Notes: generated from the sequence alone by a model not told the origin. 64,000 bases of DNA from Cytobacillus dafuensis (GCF_007995155.1 NZ_CP042593.1:2460001-2524000); one strand, 5' to 3'. Positions 37,280 through 48,368 are shown, counted from the stretch's first letter. A program made the numbers and translations.

Positions 37280-38442
37280 GTGATGCAAATGACTATTCAT
37301 TTGAAACAAAGCTTCTACATAATCAGCATAAGTTTGATCCATTAACAGGTGCGGTTAGCGTAGCCATACAACATGCCTCCACCTTTCATCAGAGCGATTT
37401 CAATACATTTGGCAAATACGATTATGGCCGAAGTTTAAATCCTACACGTGAGGCACTTGAATCTGTTATTGCGGAGTTAGAGGAAGGAACACATGGATTC
37501 GCTTTTTCCTCGGGGATGGCAGCCATCTCCACTGCCTTCCTCCTATTATCACAAGGTGATCATGTAATCATTACGGAAGATGTGTACGGCGGGACATTCC
37601 GATTCGTCACGAAGGTTCTTTCACGATATGGAATTGAGTACACATTTGTTGACATGACCGATTTAGAGGCTGTAAAGAGGGCTGTTCGTCCAAATACGAA
37701 GGTGTTTTATGTAGAAACACCTTCCAATCCCCTTTTAAAGGTTACTGATATTAAAGCAATTTCTTCGATTGCAAAAGAGCATGAGGCATTAACATTTGTT
37801 GATAACACTTTTTTAACGCCTGCCCTGCAAAGGCCCCTTACTTTAGGAGCAGATTTAGTACTGCATAGTGCAACGAAATTTTTATCTGGTCATAGTGATG
37901 TCGTAGCAGGTTTAGCAGTTGTAAAGAATACTGAACTAGCGAAAAAACTAGGGTTTTTACAAAATTCTTTTGGTGCAATTTTAGGAGTCCAGGATGCATG
38001 GCTCGTTCTGCGTGGACTGAAAACATTACATGTCAGAATGGATCAATCTATGAAATCAGCAAGGAAACTTACATCGTTTTTACAAAAAAATCCAGTAATT
38101 AAACGAGTATATTACCCTGGAATTGCCGATCATCCGCAATTTCAAATCCAAATGAGACAGGCTTATGGCCCTGGTGCAGTCATTTCATTTGAACTTGAAA
38201 ACGAACAGGCAGCTAAAGAGTTTGTTTCAAACATAAAAATTCCTGTATTTGCCGTAAGCTTAGGAGCAGTTGAATCAATCCTCTCCTACCCTGCAAAAAT
38301 GTCTCATGCATCAATGACAATAAAGGAAAGACATAGCAGAGGAATTACGGATGGACTTCTCCGTCTATCCGTCGGATTGGAAAATCCCGATGACTTAATC
38401 AGTGATTTTACATCTTCTTTATCACTGATTAACGAGGTGTAA
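37276..38442 (+). CDS. metC: MetC, cystathionine beta-lyase
   Basis: 388 residues, same fold as MetI. FETKLLHNQHKFDPLTGAVS at the start, PLP lysine in HSATKFLSGHSDVVAGLAV, and LRLSVGLENPDDLISD at the end. It splits cystathionine to homocysteine, pyruvate and ammonia. Its ATG overlaps the metI stop, GGAGGGGG just before it. Repeat copy C begins about 24 bp after its stop. Confidence 0.94.
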   Translation: MSDANDYSFETKLLHNQHKFDPLTGAVSVAIQHASTFHQSDFNTFGKYDYGRSLNPTREALESVIAELEEGTHGFAFSSGMAAISTAFLLLSQGDHVIITEDVYGGTFRFVTKVLSRYGIEYTFVDMTDLEAVKRAVRPNTKVFYVETPSNPLLKVTDIKAISSIAKEHEALTFVDNTFLTPALQRPLTLGADLVLHSATKFLSGHSDVVAGLAVVKNTELAKKLGFLQNSFGAILGVQDAWLVLRGLKTLHVRMDQSMKSARKLTSFLQKNPVIKRVYYPGIADHPQFQIQMRQAYGPGAVISFELENEQAAKEFVSNIKIPVFAVSLGAVESILSYPAKMSHASMTIKERHSRGITDGLLRLSVGLENPDDLISDFTSSLSLINEV

Positions 38443-38465
38443 AACTCCATTTTTGAAGTTTCAAT

Positions 38466-38682
38466 TGATCGCAGATTAACGGGCTGTAAGACCCCCACTT
38501 CAAGAAGTTGAGTTAAGAATAAATTTCTAAGTGGGGGATCAACAGCCCGTAAAAGCCCGACGACGGACAGGATGTCCTAGTCAGGCGAAAGCCACAGGAC
38601 GTGGCGTTTTGAGCGTGATTGGTTCAACTAACAATCAGTGGGGAATGAAGGAAAACCCCCACTGATTGAAGTTTCACTTTAT
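38466..38682 (+). repeat. Double-hairpin repeat, copy C
   Basis: Begins TGATCGCAGATTAACGGGCT and ends GAAGTTTCACTTTAT. Outer stem 1 is TTAACGGGCTGT with ACAGCCCGTAA: relative to copy A both strands changed (A-T to T-A). Inner stem CCCCCACTT with AAGTGGGGG. Middle segment GACGGACAGGATGTCCTAGTC and GCCACAGGACGTGGCGTTTT. Hairpin 2 is CAATCAGTGGGG with CCCCACTGATTG, again a paired change relative to copy A. It separates metC from yitJ. Confidence 0.87.
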
Positions 38683-38719
38683 CTATTACATTTAAAACGT
38701 ATTGCTAAGGAGGATGGAA

Positions 38720-40585
38720 ATGAGTTTCCTAGAAAGAATGAAAGATGAAATTTTAATAGCTGATGGTGCAATGGGAACTCTTCTTTACTCTTATGGAACG
38801 GATAGTTGTTTCGAAAATTTGAATCTCTCCCATGCTGAACAAATCCAACAAATTCATGAAGCATACATTCTTGCGGGCGCGAATTTGATTCAAACCAACA
38901 CTTACGCTGCTAATTACTTAAAATTGCAAAGATATGGACTAGAAGAACAGGTGAAAGAGATTAACACCTATGCGGTTAGAAATGCTAGAAATGCAATAAA
39001 AAAAGACGCGTATGTTGTAGGAACAATAGGTGGAATTAGAGGAATAAGGCCAAATACTGTTTCAATTGAGGAAATAAAGAGAAGCTTTAGAGAACAGCTT
39101 TATTGCCTTTTGCTAGAAGGTGTAGACGGTATCTTGCTAGAAACCTATTATGATCTTGAAGAGCTTGAACATGTCTTAGCTATTACAAGAAAAGAAACGG
39201 ATTTGCCGATTATTGCCCAAGTTTCTCTTCATGAGGTTGGAATTCTCCAAGATCAAACACCAATTTCTGAAGCACTTTCTCGCCTAGAAAAGTTAGGGGC
39301 TGATGTAGTTGGGTTAAATTGCAGACTCGGCCCACACCATATGCTGTTGACTTTAGAAGGGATTCCTCTTCCAAAGCAAGCTTATTTATCCTCTTATCCA
39401 AATGCGAGTATACCTGCTTATACAGATGGCAAATTTCACTATGAAGGAGATTCTGAATATTTCAGGCAATCTGCAAGGGACTTTCGGAATCAAGGTGTAC
39501 GACTTCTTGGTGGATGCTGCGGAACAACTCCTGATCATATTCGTGCATTTGCAAAAGAATTAAAGGGACTCCCTCCTATTACTGAAAAGAAGGTAAAGAA
39601 TAGTAAAAAGATAATTATTTCAAATTCATCTGCAACCTTACGAGAAGATCCTCCTTTGCAGGATATAGTTAAAGAACGAGCATCCATTATCGTCGAACTT
39701 GACCCACCCAAAAAACTAAATACAGATAAATTTTTCGAAGGGGCTAAAGCGTTAGAAAATATTGGAATCGATGCGATTACGCTCGCGGATAATTCTTTAG
39801 CTTCTCCAAGAATTTGCAATTCGGCAATTGGTTATCGGATTAAAAAGGAAATAGGCACACGGCCATTGATCCATATTACATGCAGAGATCGAAATATTAT
39901 TGGATTGCAGTCCCATTTAATGGGGCTGCATACCCTTGGACTTCATGATGTTCTTGCTGTCACTGGTGATCCAGCTAGAGTTGGAGATTTTCCAGGGGCA
40001 TCGTCTGTTTATGATATGTCTTCCTTTGAATTAATCCAAATGATAAAACAATTAAATGCAGGTTTATCCATATCAGGTAAAGATCTTGGTGAAAAAACAG
40101 CTTTTTCTGTTGGTGCTGCTTTTAATCCGAATGTGAAATCACTTGATAGAGCTGTGCAGCGACTTGAGAAAAAAATTGAATATGGCGCCGATTACTTTAT
40201 AAGCCAGCCTATTTTTTCAGAGGAAAAATTAATAGAGGTTCATGGAGCAATTAAACATTTAAAGAAACCGTTATATATCGGGCTTATGCCATTAACAAGC
40301 AGTAAAAATGCAGAATACCTTCATCATGAGGTACCAGGTATTAAAATATCAGATTCAATTCGCGCTCGAATGGCTGAGCTTAAAGATGACTCGATACTTG
40401 CTGCTCGTGAAGGAATTGCCATTACGAAATCTTTAATTGATGCTGCAACAGAATTATTTAACGGAATTTATTTAATTACTCCGTTTATGCGCTATGAAAT
40501 ATCAGTTGAATTATCAGCATATGCCCATGAAACAAGTGCCAAGATTTCAAGGAGGAGACAAAATGCGGAAGTCACAATTAACTGA
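38720..40585 (+). CDS. yitJ: YitJ-type bifunctional homocysteine S-methyltransferase / methylenetetrahydrofolate reductase
   Basis: 621 residues from the ATG at 38720, 6 nt after AAGGAGG. The ATG at 38714 touches that site. Residues 1-300 are a homocysteine S-methyltransferase domain with zinc cysteines in GLNCRLG and [10 protein letters not shown]. Residues about 330-610 are a MetF-like domain ([33 protein letters not shown]). It makes 5-methyl-THF, the methyl donor for MetH. It overlaps metH by 23 bases. Confidence 0.93.
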   Translation: MSFLERMKDEILIADGAMGTLLYSYGTDSCFENLNLSHAEQIQQIHEAYILAGANLIQTNTYAANYLKLQRYGLEEQVKEINTYAVRNARNAIKKDAYVVGTIGGIRGIRPNTVSIEEIKRSFREQLYCLLLEGVDGILLETYYDLEELEHVLAITRKETDLPIIAQVSLHEVGILQDQTPISEALSRLEKLGADVVGLNCRLGPHHMLLTLEGIPLPKQAYLSSYPNASIPAYTDGKFHYEGDSEYFRQSARDFRNQGVRLLGGCCGTTPDHIRAFAKELKGLPPITEKKVKNSKKIIISNSSATLREDPPLQDIVKERASIIVELDPPKKLNTDKFFEGAKALENIGIDAITLADNSLASPRICNSAIGYRIKKEIGTRPLIHITCRDRNIIGLQSHLMGLHTLGLHDVLAVTGDPARVGDFPGASSVYDMSSFELIQMIKQLNAGLSISGKDLGEKTAFSVGAAFNPNVKSLDRAVQRLEKKIEYGADYFISQPIFSEEKLIEVHGAIKHLKKPLYIGLMPLTSSKNAEYLHHEVPGIKISDSIRARMAELKDDSILAAREGIAITKSLIDAATELFNGIYLITPFMRYEISVELSAYAHETSAKISRRRQNAEVTIN

Positions 40586-43500
40586 ACAACTAAAGAAAAA
40601 AATACTCATTATGGATGGCGCAATGGGAACTATGCTTCAGAACGCCAATTTGTCACCTGAGGATTTTGGCGGAGAGGAATATGACGGTTGTAATGAAAAC
40701 TTAAATATCACTTCTCCTTCTGTTATAGAGCAAATTCATATTGAATATTTACAAGCAGGCGCAGATATTATTGAGACGAATACTTTTGGTGCGACAGGCA
40801 TTGTTCTGGATGAGTACAATCTTGGCCATAAGGCGTATGAGATAAATAAAAAAGCTGCACAGATAGCCAGAAAAGCAGCTGATCAGATTTCAACAACAGA
40901 CTGGCCAAGATTTGTTGCGGGCTCACTTGGCCCAACAACTAAAACATTAAGTGTCACTGGCGGTACAACTTTTGAAAAACTTATTGAATCTTATGAAGAA
41001 CAAGCGATTGGGCTAATTGATGGACAAATCGACCTTCTCCTTTTGGAAACGAGTCAAGATATGCTGAATGTAAAAGCTGGATTTATCGGTATTCAAAAAG
41101 CATTCGAAAAAAAAGGAAAGCAATTGCCTATTTTTGTTTCTGGCACAATCGAACCAATGGGTACAACACTAGCTGGTCAATCGATTGAAGCATTTTATAT
41201 TTCGCTGGAACATATGAAGCCATTAGCTGTCGGTTTGAATTGTGCGACTGGACCTGAGTTCATGCAGGACCATATCCGTTCCCTATCAAGTCTTGCCTCA
41301 GCTGCCGTAAGCTGTTATCCAAATGCAGGATTACCAGATGAAGAAGGACAATATCATGAAACACCTGAATCGCTTGCGAAAAAGCTGGGGGGATTTGCTT
41401 CTGAAGGCTGGCTCAATATTGTCGGAGGTTGTTGCGGAACGACACCGGAACATATTAAAGCCATTGCTGATGAAATGAAAAACTATCCACCAAGAAATTT
41501 TGAAAAAAAATTAGTCCATAAAGTTTCCGGTATCGAACCTCTTATCTATGATGATCCTACCCTCCGTCCTATTATGGTTGGAGAACGCACTAATGTCATC
41601 GGGTCTCGTAAGTTTAAAAGATTAATAAAAGAAGCTAAATATGAGGAAGCTTCTGAAATTGCTCGTGCACAAATGAAAGGAGGAGCACATGTCATTGATG
41701 TCTGTCTCGCAGATCCTGATCGTGATGAAATCCATGATATGGAATCCTTCATGAAGGAGCTTGTCAAAAAAGTGAAGGCCCCTCTTGTTATCGATTCAAC
41801 TGATGAGATAGTTATTGAAAAAGCTCTTTCATATTCACAAGGCAAGGCCATTATTAACTCTATTAACCTTGAAGACGGTGAAGAGCGATTTAGTGCAATT
41901 GCTCCCCTCGTTCACAAATACGGAGCTGCCGTTGTTGTCGGAACGATTGACGAAAAAGGCATGGGTGTTTCAGCTGAGAAGAAGCTTGAGATTGCAAAAC
42001 GGTCCTTTGATCTGCTCGTTCATAAATATGGCTTTCAACCAGAAGATCTCATATTTGATCCTCTTGTTTTCCCTGTTGGCACTGGTGACGAACAATATAT
42101 TGGAAGTGCAAAAGCAACAGTTGAAGGGATTCGTCTAATTAAAGAAGCCTTCCCTGAAGTTCAAACCATTCTTGGAATCAGCAACATCTCTTTCGGCCTC
42201 CCTCCTGTCGGTCGTGAAATTTTGAATTCTGTTTTTCTCTATCACTGTACACAGGCTGGACTCGACTATGCGATTGTCAATACGGAAAAGCTTGAAAGAT
42301 TTGCTTCCATTCCAAAAGAGGAAGTTAAGCTTGCGGAGTCACTATTATTTGAAACGACTGATAAGTCACTTGCTGAATTTACCGACTTTTACCGAGATAA
42401 GAAAAAAGAACAGAAAAGCATCATGCCTGACATGACGCTTGAAGAACGCCTTTCCTATTATATTATAGAAGGAACAAAGGAAGGACTTATTCCAGATTTG
42501 GAAGAAGCATTAAGCAGATATCCTGCCCCACTCGATATTATTAACGGACCCTTAATGAATGGCATGAAGGAAGTCGGACGTTTATTTAATGATAATCAGC
42601 TCATTGTGGCAGAGGTTTTGCAAAGTGCAGAGGTAATGAAGGCTTCTGTTTCATTTCTTGAGCCTTTTATGGAGAAAGACGACTCAAGTGCAGGAAAAGG
42701 TAAAATTGTATTGGCTACTGTAAAGGGTGATGTACACGATATCGGTAAAAATTTGGTCGATATCATTTTAAGCAATAATGGATATAAAGTAATCGATCTT
42801 GGCATTAAAGTTCCACCTTCAGAGCTAGTTGAAACGATTAAAAGAGAAAAACCAGATATGGTTGGATTATCAGGCTTGCTCGTAAAATCTGCTCAGCAAA
42901 TGGTCCTAACTGCACATGATTTGAAGCAGGCAGGAATAGATATCCCTATTCTTGTTGGCGGTGCTGCTCTTTCACGTAAATTCACAGATACAAAAATTGC
43001 TAAAGAATATAATGGACTTGTCCTATACGCTAAAGACGCCATGAATGGACTCTCCATCGTCAACCAACTGCAGAATCCTGAAGAATATGAAATATTAAAG
43101 CGTGAGCATTTAGAAAAGCAAGCAAAGACTCAAAATGCTGTTCCATTTGATAGAAGCACGATTTCAGCTTCAACTGCTGTAAAAGTTCGCCCAAAACTAA
43201 ATACGGATGTTCCAGTTTATATACCTTTAGATTTAAAACGACGTGTTTTGACATCGATTTCAATCTCGCATATTGAGCCATATATAAATAAGCAAATGCT
43301 GATTGGACATCATCTTGGTCTAAATGGAAAGCTTGAGAAGCTGCTTGCAGAAGGTGATGAAAAGGCGATAAAAATTAATGAAATTGTAAATGGATTAATT
43401 GAAGATGCAAAGGAAAAAGGCTGGATCGCCCCAGCAGCTGTTTATCAATTCTTCCCTGCCCAATCGGATGGAGATAAGGTACTGATTTATAATGAAAAGC

Positions 43501-44015
43501 AGACGGATATTATCGAAGTATTTGAATTTCCAAGACAGGAAGTAGAACCATATCTATGTTTAGCAGATTATTTAAAACCAAAGGACAGCGGCCAAATGGA
43601 CTATGTCGCATTTTTTACTGTTACGGCTGGAAAAGGGATTAGGCAGGTTGCTGACAATTTAAAGGCACAAGGAAGATTTCTAGAATGTCATGCACTGCAA
43701 TCACTTGCACTTGAAACGGCAGAAGGCTTTGCAGAACTCGTTCATAGACAGATACGTGACCGTTGGGGCTTCCCTGATCCTGTTGATATGACAATGAAAG
43801 CGCGCTTCGCTGCGAAATATCAAGGGCAACGCTTTTCATTTGGCTATCCAGCTTGTCCTGATTTAGAGGATCAGCGAAAGCTATTCAATCTCATTCGTCC
43901 TGAGGATATTGGTGTTCATTTAACAGAAGGCTGTATGATGGAGCCTGAAGCATCCGTTTCTGCTATCGTTTTTGCTCATCCGGAGGCGAAGTATTTTAAC
44001 GTTTCTAAGGTTTAG
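40563..44015 (+). CDS. metH: MetH, cobalamin-dependent methionine synthase
   Basis: 1150 residues from the ATG at 40563, with AAGGAGGAG upstream inside yitJ. Domains in order: homocysteine binding ([18 protein letters not shown]), pterin binding ([18 protein letters not shown]), B12 cap, B12 binding with DVHDIGKN ([18 protein letters not shown]), and the SAM-dependent reactivation domain ([15 protein letters not shown]). It transfers methyl from 5-methyl-THF to homocysteine. All five modules are complete. No cobalamin riboswitch is visible, so control seems to come from the S-box. Confidence 0.96.
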   Translation: MRKSQLTEQLKKKILIMDGAMGTMLQNANLSPEDFGGEEYDGCNENLNITSPSVIEQIHIEYLQAGADIIETNTFGATGIVLDEYNLGHKAYEINKKAAQIARKAADQISTTDWPRFVAGSLGPTTKTLSVTGGTTFEKLIESYEEQAIGLIDGQIDLLLLETSQDMLNVKAGFIGIQKAFEKKGKQLPIFVSGTIEPMGTTLAGQSIEAFYISLEHMKPLAVGLNCATGPEFMQDHIRSLSSLASAAVSCYPNAGLPDEEGQYHETPESLAKKLGGFASEGWLNIVGGCCGTTPEHIKAIADEMKNYPPRNFEKKLVHKVSGIEPLIYDDPTLRPIMVGERTNVIGSRKFKRLIKEAKYEEASEIARAQMKGGAHVIDVCLADPDRDEIHDMESFMKELVKKVKAPLVIDSTDEIVIEKALSYSQGKAIINSINLEDGEERFSAIAPLVHKYGAAVVVGTIDEKGMGVSAEKKLEIAKRSFDLLVHKYGFQPEDLIFDPLVFPVGTGDEQYIGSAKATVEGIRLIKEAFPEVQTILGISNISFGLPPVGREILNSVFLYHCTQAGLDYAIVNTEKLERFASIPKEEVKLAESLLFETTDKSLAEFTDFYRDKKKEQKSIMPDMTLEERLSYYIIEGTKEGLIPDLEEALSRYPAPLDIINGPLMNGMKEVGRLFNDNQLIVAEVLQSAEVMKASVSFLEPFMEKDDSSAGKGKIVLATVKGDVHDIGKNLVDIILSNNGYKVIDLGIKVPPSELVETIKREKPDMVGLSGLLVKSAQQMVLTAHDLKQAGIDIPILVGGAALSRKFTDTKIAKEYNGLVLYAKDAMNGLSIVNQLQNPEEYEILKREHLEKQAKTQNAVPFDRSTISASTAVKVRPKLNTDVPVYIPLDLKRRVLTSISISHIEPYINKQMLIGHHLGLNGKLEKLLAEGDEKAIKINEIVNGLIEDAKEKGWIAPAAVYQFFPAQSDGDKVLIYNEKQTDIIEVFEFPRQEVEPYLCLADYLKPKDSGQMDYVAFFTVTAGKGIRQVADNLKAQGRFLECHALQSLALETAEGFAELVHRQIRDRWGFPDPVDMTMKARFAAKYQGQRFSFGYPACPDLEDQRKLFNLIRPEDIGVHLTEGCMMEPEASVSAIVFAHPEAKYFNVSKV

Positions 44016-44058
44016 GTTATTTGATAGCAATATTTGAATCTTCACATTAATAATAAGT

Positions 44059-44088
44059 TGGGCTGTCTTTTATTCATTGACAGCCTTA
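44059..44088 (+). terminator. Hairpin after metH
   Basis: GGCTGTC (44061-44067) pairs with GACAGCC (44079-44085). The T-run after it is short. It is probably the operon end. Confidence 0.6.
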
Positions 44089-44118
44089 ACTGTTATATTA
44101 AATGTATTGTTACCCTAA

Positions 44119-44442
44119 CTATGCAGTTGTTTCTTTAACAATTATACGAATCACTCTGTCATTTTTTGGATCAAATTTGATGTTAATAAATAAGCCAAAT
44201 TCTCTTCCTCCCTCAACTACTACAAGCTTAAATTTTTCAATAGAAGAATTTGCTTTGTCTTCCCTGCCAATGTGAAGATAATCGACAATTTTCGCTTTTG
44301 GGTATTTTTCCTTTGCCGTTTTCACTGCTAGTTGTCCCCATTTTGCATAGGGAGGTGCTTCAGGTTGCGCATACGTTATGGATGTAGGAATAAATATAAG
44401 CATAAATAAACTTAATACAATAGGAAGATGCTTTCTATTCAT
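44119..44442 (-). CDS. DUF3889 secreted protein
   Basis: 107 residues. Signal peptide about 1-25 (ends TYAQ). PPYAKWGQLAVKTAKEKYPKAKIVDYLHIG and the strand-rich end match the DUF3889 family (YqzG/YhdC type), a cystatin-like secreted domain of unknown role. The ATG shares its A with the TAA stop of the upstream small gene, so translation is coupled. Confidence 0.82.
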   Translation of the reverse strand: MNRKHLPIVLSLFMLIFIPTSITYAQPEAPPYAKWGQLAVKTAKEKYPKAKIVDYLHIGREDKANSSIEKFKLVVVEGGREFGLFINIKFDPKNDRVIRIIVKETTA

Positions 44443-44588
44443 TACCCTTCATACCCTTTCCCATTTCTCAATTCCTCTCTGATCCGTTCTTCCTCTTCTT
44501 TTACAGAAATATAAGCAATTTGTTCTTCCAATAAATGATGAAATATATCTTTATCTTCTTGGCATTCAAATCCTAAATCTTTTTTCAT
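44442..44588 (-). CDS. Small acidic protein coupled to the DUF3889 gene
   Basis: 48 residues, MKKDLGFECQEDKDIFHHLL then EEQIAYISVKEEEERIREEL. Mostly helical and acidic, with no signal or membrane segment. AAGGGG lies about 10 nt before the ATG. Its TAA overlaps the ATG of the DUF3889 gene (TAATG). I do not recognise a family. The coupling is the main support that it is a real gene. Confidence 0.6.
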   Translation of the reverse strand: MKKDLGFECQEDKDIFHHLLEEQIAYISVKEEEERIREELRNGKGYEG

Positions 44589-44739
44589 ACCTATTACACC
44601 CCTTCAAATGTTCGTTTTATAATAGAATTTGACAATGCTCTCTTTGTTATTCCAAGTTGCGTGATTCATGTCACAAAGCCTGTTTCCTTTTAAGTTTATA
44701 ATTAATATTAATCAGAAAAAATAAAATGTGGTGAGTATA

Positions 44740-45129
44740 ATGGATAATAAATTTATTTCTCTATATACGGAAATTGGTGGCGCAGAAACGATTGAAAAGC
44801 TTGTGAATGCATTCTACCCACGAGTTTATGCGGATAAGGATTTAAGCCCTTTGTTTCAAGATGATATGGAGGAAATAAAAAGAAAACAGATAATGTTTCT
44901 TTCACAATTTACTGGAGGACCTGCTCTATACAGTCATGAATTTGGGCCGCCTGCTATGCAGAAACGCCATCTTCCATTTGAGATTACACCGAAACTGGCA
45001 AAATGTTGGCTCCATTGTATGAGAGAGGCATTCGAGGAGATTGGTCTAAATGAACATCCTGCAGGAATTCTGTTTTATGATCGATTAAAACAGGTGGCAG
45101 CAATAATGGTTAATTGTCCTGATCAATAG
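44740..45129 (+). CDS. yjbI: Truncated haemoglobin, YjbI-like (group II)
   Basis: 129 residues from the ATG at 44740 (site GGTGAG). The GTG at 44728 is less likely. TEIGGAETIEKLVNAFYPRVYAD, then FTGGPALYSHEFGPPAMQKRHLPFEI with the proximal His, and the G8 Trp in KCWLHCMREAFEEIG are typical of group II truncated globins. It binds O2 or NO, and is proposed for oxygen or NO handling. In B. subtilis yjbI is linked to yjbH. Here it stands alone. Confidence 0.92.
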   Translation: MDNKFISLYTEIGGAETIEKLVNAFYPRVYADKDLSPLFQDDMEEIKRKQIMFLSQFTGGPALYSHEFGPPAMQKRHLPFEITPKLAKCWLHCMREAFEEIGLNEHPAGILFYDRLKQVAAIMVNCPDQ

Positions 45130-45180
45130 AAAAACGTAAAGCCCCCTAATAATCAAAAACGAATTAAGGCAAAATGAAAA

Positions 45181-45213
45181 GGCATGATTCCAGTGCAATA
45201 CCGGATTCATGCC
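45181..45213. terminator. Hairpin between the globin and plsY-like genes
   Basis: GGCATGA (45181-45187) pairs with TCATGCC (45207-45213) with a CC/GG inner pair. No T-run. Position between convergent genes fits a terminator. Confidence 0.45.
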
Positions 45214-45286
45214 TAGCAAGCTGCTAATGAATAACCCGTGTCTAACTTTTATGAGTCACTTCATAGTCATGCGTTTCTTCCATCAC

Positions 45287-45859
45287 TTATGTATGTCCCA
45301 TTTTTTTAAATAAATTTTCTGAGTGAGCAAGGATAATGATGACAATCAACGTTGAAAGTACGAACAAAAGATCCATTGACTTGTATAAATAAGATACGGC
45401 AACCGGAATCATACAAAACGAAGCGAGACCTGCAATCGTAAAGCTTTTAGACATAGGATATATAATTATAAAAACGATAATAATCAGCAGTGCTAACAAT
45501 GGTTCAAAAGTAATGATTCCGCCTATAAAAGTTGAAACCCCTTTTCCCCCTTTTAAGTGAAAAATTATTGGCTTAATATGACCAATTACGGTTAGCGTTA
45601 AACCGAATAATAGCTCAATTTCCGAGAGATTTAGAATCTTCCCAATAAGAATGACAAGACTGCCTTTCAGTGCATCACCAAGAAATGTGATGACAAATGC
45701 TTTTTTTCCATATAAACGTCCAATATTTCTAGCTCCTGGATTTCCTGATCCTTGAGTATGAATATCCCCTTTTTTACGGATGAATTTTACTAGAAAATGA
45801 GCAGTTAAAAAATTTCCGATAAAATAGGAGCCAATATAGAAAAAAATCGTATTCATCAT
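45287..45859 (-). CDS. PlsY-family acyl-phosphate glycerol-3-phosphate acyltransferase
   Basis: 190 residues, five membrane helices. QGSGNPGARNIGRLYGKKA and the GHIKPIIFHLKGGKGVST loop are the PlsY motifs for glycerol phosphate and acyl-phosphate binding. It makes lysophosphatidate in the membrane. The sequence is somewhat divergent (for example no typical KPKGGKG string), and it stands away from parE/parC where the housekeeping plsY often lies, so it may be a second paralogue. GGAGATAAT precedes the ATG. Confidence 0.85.
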   Translation of the reverse strand: MMNTIFFYIGSYFIGNFLTAHFLVKFIRKKGDIHTQGSGNPGARNIGRLYGKKAFVITFLGDALKGSLVILIGKILNLSEIELLFGLTLTVIGHIKPIIFHLKGGKGVSTFIGGIITFEPLLALLIIIVFIIIYPMSKSFTIAGLASFCMIPVAVSYLYKSMDLLFVLSTLIVIIILAHSENLFKKMGHT

Positions 45860-46011
45860 TATTATCTCCAGCCTTTTTATTAGCAGTTTAATAGCAGTGA
45901 TTTTAGCTAGTAATTTGTGTGGTACATTTAGGTAATGCTTATTATATAGATATGTATGATACTAGAATATATCCTTATTATCCTAGATTTCATATTAATA
46001 ATTCAATAGTT

Positions 46012-46056
46012 AAAGGCAGTTTCATAGGTCTTTTTTCGACCATGAAACTGCCTTAG
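46012..46056. terminator. Strong hairpin terminator downstream of the beta-propeller gene
   Basis: AAGGCAGTTTCAT with ATGAAACTGCCTT and GGTC with GACC, loop TTTTTTC. Lies about 50 bp after the minus-strand gene. Confidence 0.8.
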
Positions 46057-46104
46057 TTCTGTCTAATAGAAATTTTTCATTAAGTGTGCAAACTTCTTTC
46101 TCGA

Positions 46105-48273
46105 TTATTTTTTCAAGTTCAGTTCTCCTTGTTGCTTATATGAACCAATTTCATAAGAAGAAATTTTCTGTGGTGATAATGCATATATTGATTTTCCAAT
46201 AAAAAGTAATCTTTCAATGTTGTTTTCCCATTCCTCATATGGAGCCTTAGCGTCCTGATGAGTTAATTTTGTCTTTAATGTAAATCCCTTCTTTAAGTCA
46301 ATATTGTAGACATAGGCACCTTGGAATTCATAGTTGGACTCATATTGACTATTTTCTGAATTTTGATATACGGCTATCGGAAATGCAAAAATGTTTTTCT
46401 TTTTATCATATAGAAGTGCTTTATGGTCATAGTTGAGTGGTGAATACGTTCCTCTGCCTCCTATAATTTCTGTGAATTTTTCTTTTGGATTAGCCATGTC
46501 ACTAACATCGAATAGCGAGATTTTTACTCCATTCGTTAATATAATTGGCTGATTTCCTTCTCCTTTCCCAGTTAATACCTTCGTATCATGCCCGAAGCCA
46601 ATAACATGATTTTCATCATAGGGGTGCAGATAGTTGCTAAATCCAGGTATTTTTAATTCTCCTATTACCTTTGGTTTTTGTGGGTTTGAACCATCTATAA
46701 CAAATAAGGGATCTGTTTGCTTAAAAGTCACAATATATATTCGGTCATTCATGAAACGTGCGGAATAGATTCGTTCACCTCTAGCTAAATCCTCTAGTTC
46801 TCCAACCTGCTTTAAATTTTGATCAAGGATATAAAGATTATTTGCTGATGGTCTTTTATCATCCCAAACCTGGCCTTTTGTTGTGGCAATTCTAAAATAT
46901 CCTTTATATTCATCCATTGAAAATTGATTCAATACCGTTCCCGAAACTTCACTAGAGCTATGGAAATCCACTTTCATCCCATTGACAGTAAATTTATAAA
47001 CTGACGTATCAGCCTGGAAGGAATGATCATTCTGTGTTGAATAAGGATAATAATTCGTAACGGCAAGATAAAGATTGTCTTTTGACATGTAGATATTATC
47101 GCCGCTTCCTAAATAAGTTGAGAGACTTATATCAGCTTTTGGATTATTAAGGTCAATTACAGCAATATTCGTGAAATTAGATTCGTTGGAATCCGGGAAA
47201 TATTGAATTTTATTATAGTCTATCGGCTGCATGGCAGTTTGTTTTGCGGAATCAAAGTATTTTGGCCTCATATCCATTTCTGGATTATCTTTCAGCAACC
47301 ATATATCTGCATATTTATTTGCGATTAAATATACTTTACCATCCATTAATCTCGATGACATAAGGTAGCCTTCAATTTCTATCTCTCTTACTTTTTTAGG
47401 GCTCTTTTTGTTTTTCACATTATAGATATACGCTTTTGTTGTTTCATGGATAGGGGCAATCCTTATTTTCGCGCTATCATTTTGTTGAGATGAAGGCTGA
47501 TTCATGTTTCCGTAGCTATGGCCCATGATCACCAATTGATCCTTGTGTAAAAACATTTGGTAAGGAGAGAAGGATTGTTCAAATGTAATCTTTGACTCTA
47601 AAGACATTTGATTCGAAGGAACTGCTTTTACAATTTGCACTTTTCCATCTACGACCTGGTAGATATGTGATCCATCTGTTTTAACAACATCCCCTTCATC
47701 AATTCCTTTAACTTGTACATTTGTTTCCGAATAATCCGCACCTGCATCATTAGATTTTGAAGATTCCTCTTTAGCCGTATTCATTTCAGAAGTTTTTAAT
47801 TCTCTTTGCTCTTCTTTTAATCGTTTTAATAATTGGGCATTCAATTTACTCTTTGAGTCAACAGTAGGCAGTTTTTCTTTCACTGTGAAGGTTTGCTTAT
47901 TTATTGATAGCATGTTTCTTCCTAAATCGGATTTTATATCTTTTGTTACATATAAAGTATAATACTGTGGTAGCAATGAATAGCCATTAGCTGGAGGTTC
48001 AACCATAATTGTTTTCTGATTATTACTCAAAGAAACAGATACCTTTTGCTTCTCTCCTTTTTCATTACTTACATAAACAGTTTTTTCATTGACACTTGAT
48101 GGTTTTAGTTTTTCTGAAAAATGAATCTTCCAAACCTTATTTTGAAGTACAATCATTTTATCATCTTCTACATCCATTCCGCTTACAACCTTTAATTGGG
48201 TTGTAAAGAAAAACGTGAAAAAGATGATGAAAAATGATACAACTCCGATCATAATAAACCATTTATTTTTCAT
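46105..48273 (-). CDS. Secreted beta-propeller protein with N-terminal Ig-like domain
   Basis: 722 residues from the ATG at 48273 (AAAGGGGTG upstream). An earlier in-frame start would bury the membrane anchor. One N-terminal hydrophobic segment (5-27). Residues 35-130 look like an SbsA Ig-like domain (MIVLQNKVWKIHFSEKLKPSSVNEKTV). After a linker, YSETNVQVKGIDEGDVVKTDG starts the beta-propeller (Beta_propel, PF09826 type), with repeated blade motifs of YLVxN and DxxNPKx form. Location outside the membrane is expected. Function unknown, probably binding or scaffolding. Confidence 0.82.
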   Translation of the reverse strand: MKNKWFIMIGVVSFFIIFFTFFFTTQLKVVSGMDVEDDKMIVLQNKVWKIHFSEKLKPSSVNEKTVYVSNEKGEKQKVSVSLSNNQKTIMVEPPANGYSLLPQYYTLYVTKDIKSDLGRNMLSINKQTFTVKEKLPTVDSKSKLNAQLLKRLKEEQRELKTSEMNTAKEESSKSNDAGADYSETNVQVKGIDEGDVVKTDGSHIYQVVDGKVQIVKAVPSNQMSLESKITFEQSFSPYQMFLHKDQLVIMGHSYGNMNQPSSQQNDSAKIRIAPIHETTKAYIYNVKNKKSPKKVREIEIEGYLMSSRLMDGKVYLIANKYADIWLLKDNPEMDMRPKYFDSAKQTAMQPIDYNKIQYFPDSNESNFTNIAVIDLNNPKADISLSTYLGSGDNIYMSKDNLYLAVTNYYPYSTQNDHSFQADTSVYKFTVNGMKVDFHSSSEVSGTVLNQFSMDEYKGYFRIATTKGQVWDDKRPSANNLYILDQNLKQVGELEDLARGERIYSARFMNDRIYIVTFKQTDPLFVIDGSNPQKPKVIGELKIPGFSNYLHPYDENHVIGFGHDTKVLTGKGEGNQPIILTNGVKISLFDVSDMANPKEKFTEIIGGRGTYSPLNYDHKALLYDKKKNIFAFPIAVYQNSENSQYESNYEFQGAYVYNIDLKKGFTLKTKLTHQDAKAPYEEWENNIERLLFIGKSIYALSPQKISSYEIGSYKQQGELNLKK

Positions 48274-48368
48274 TGACTTCACCCCTTTATTAGCTATTGA
48301 CGCATAACCACTTCCATTTGTTACAAATATTGTATAAAAAACCAAATATTTTACCTTGTTTCAAAAAA

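Noticed and set aside
45214..45290. A 13-codon peptide after the plsY-like gene
   Set aside because: It has no ribosome binding site and is too short to support.
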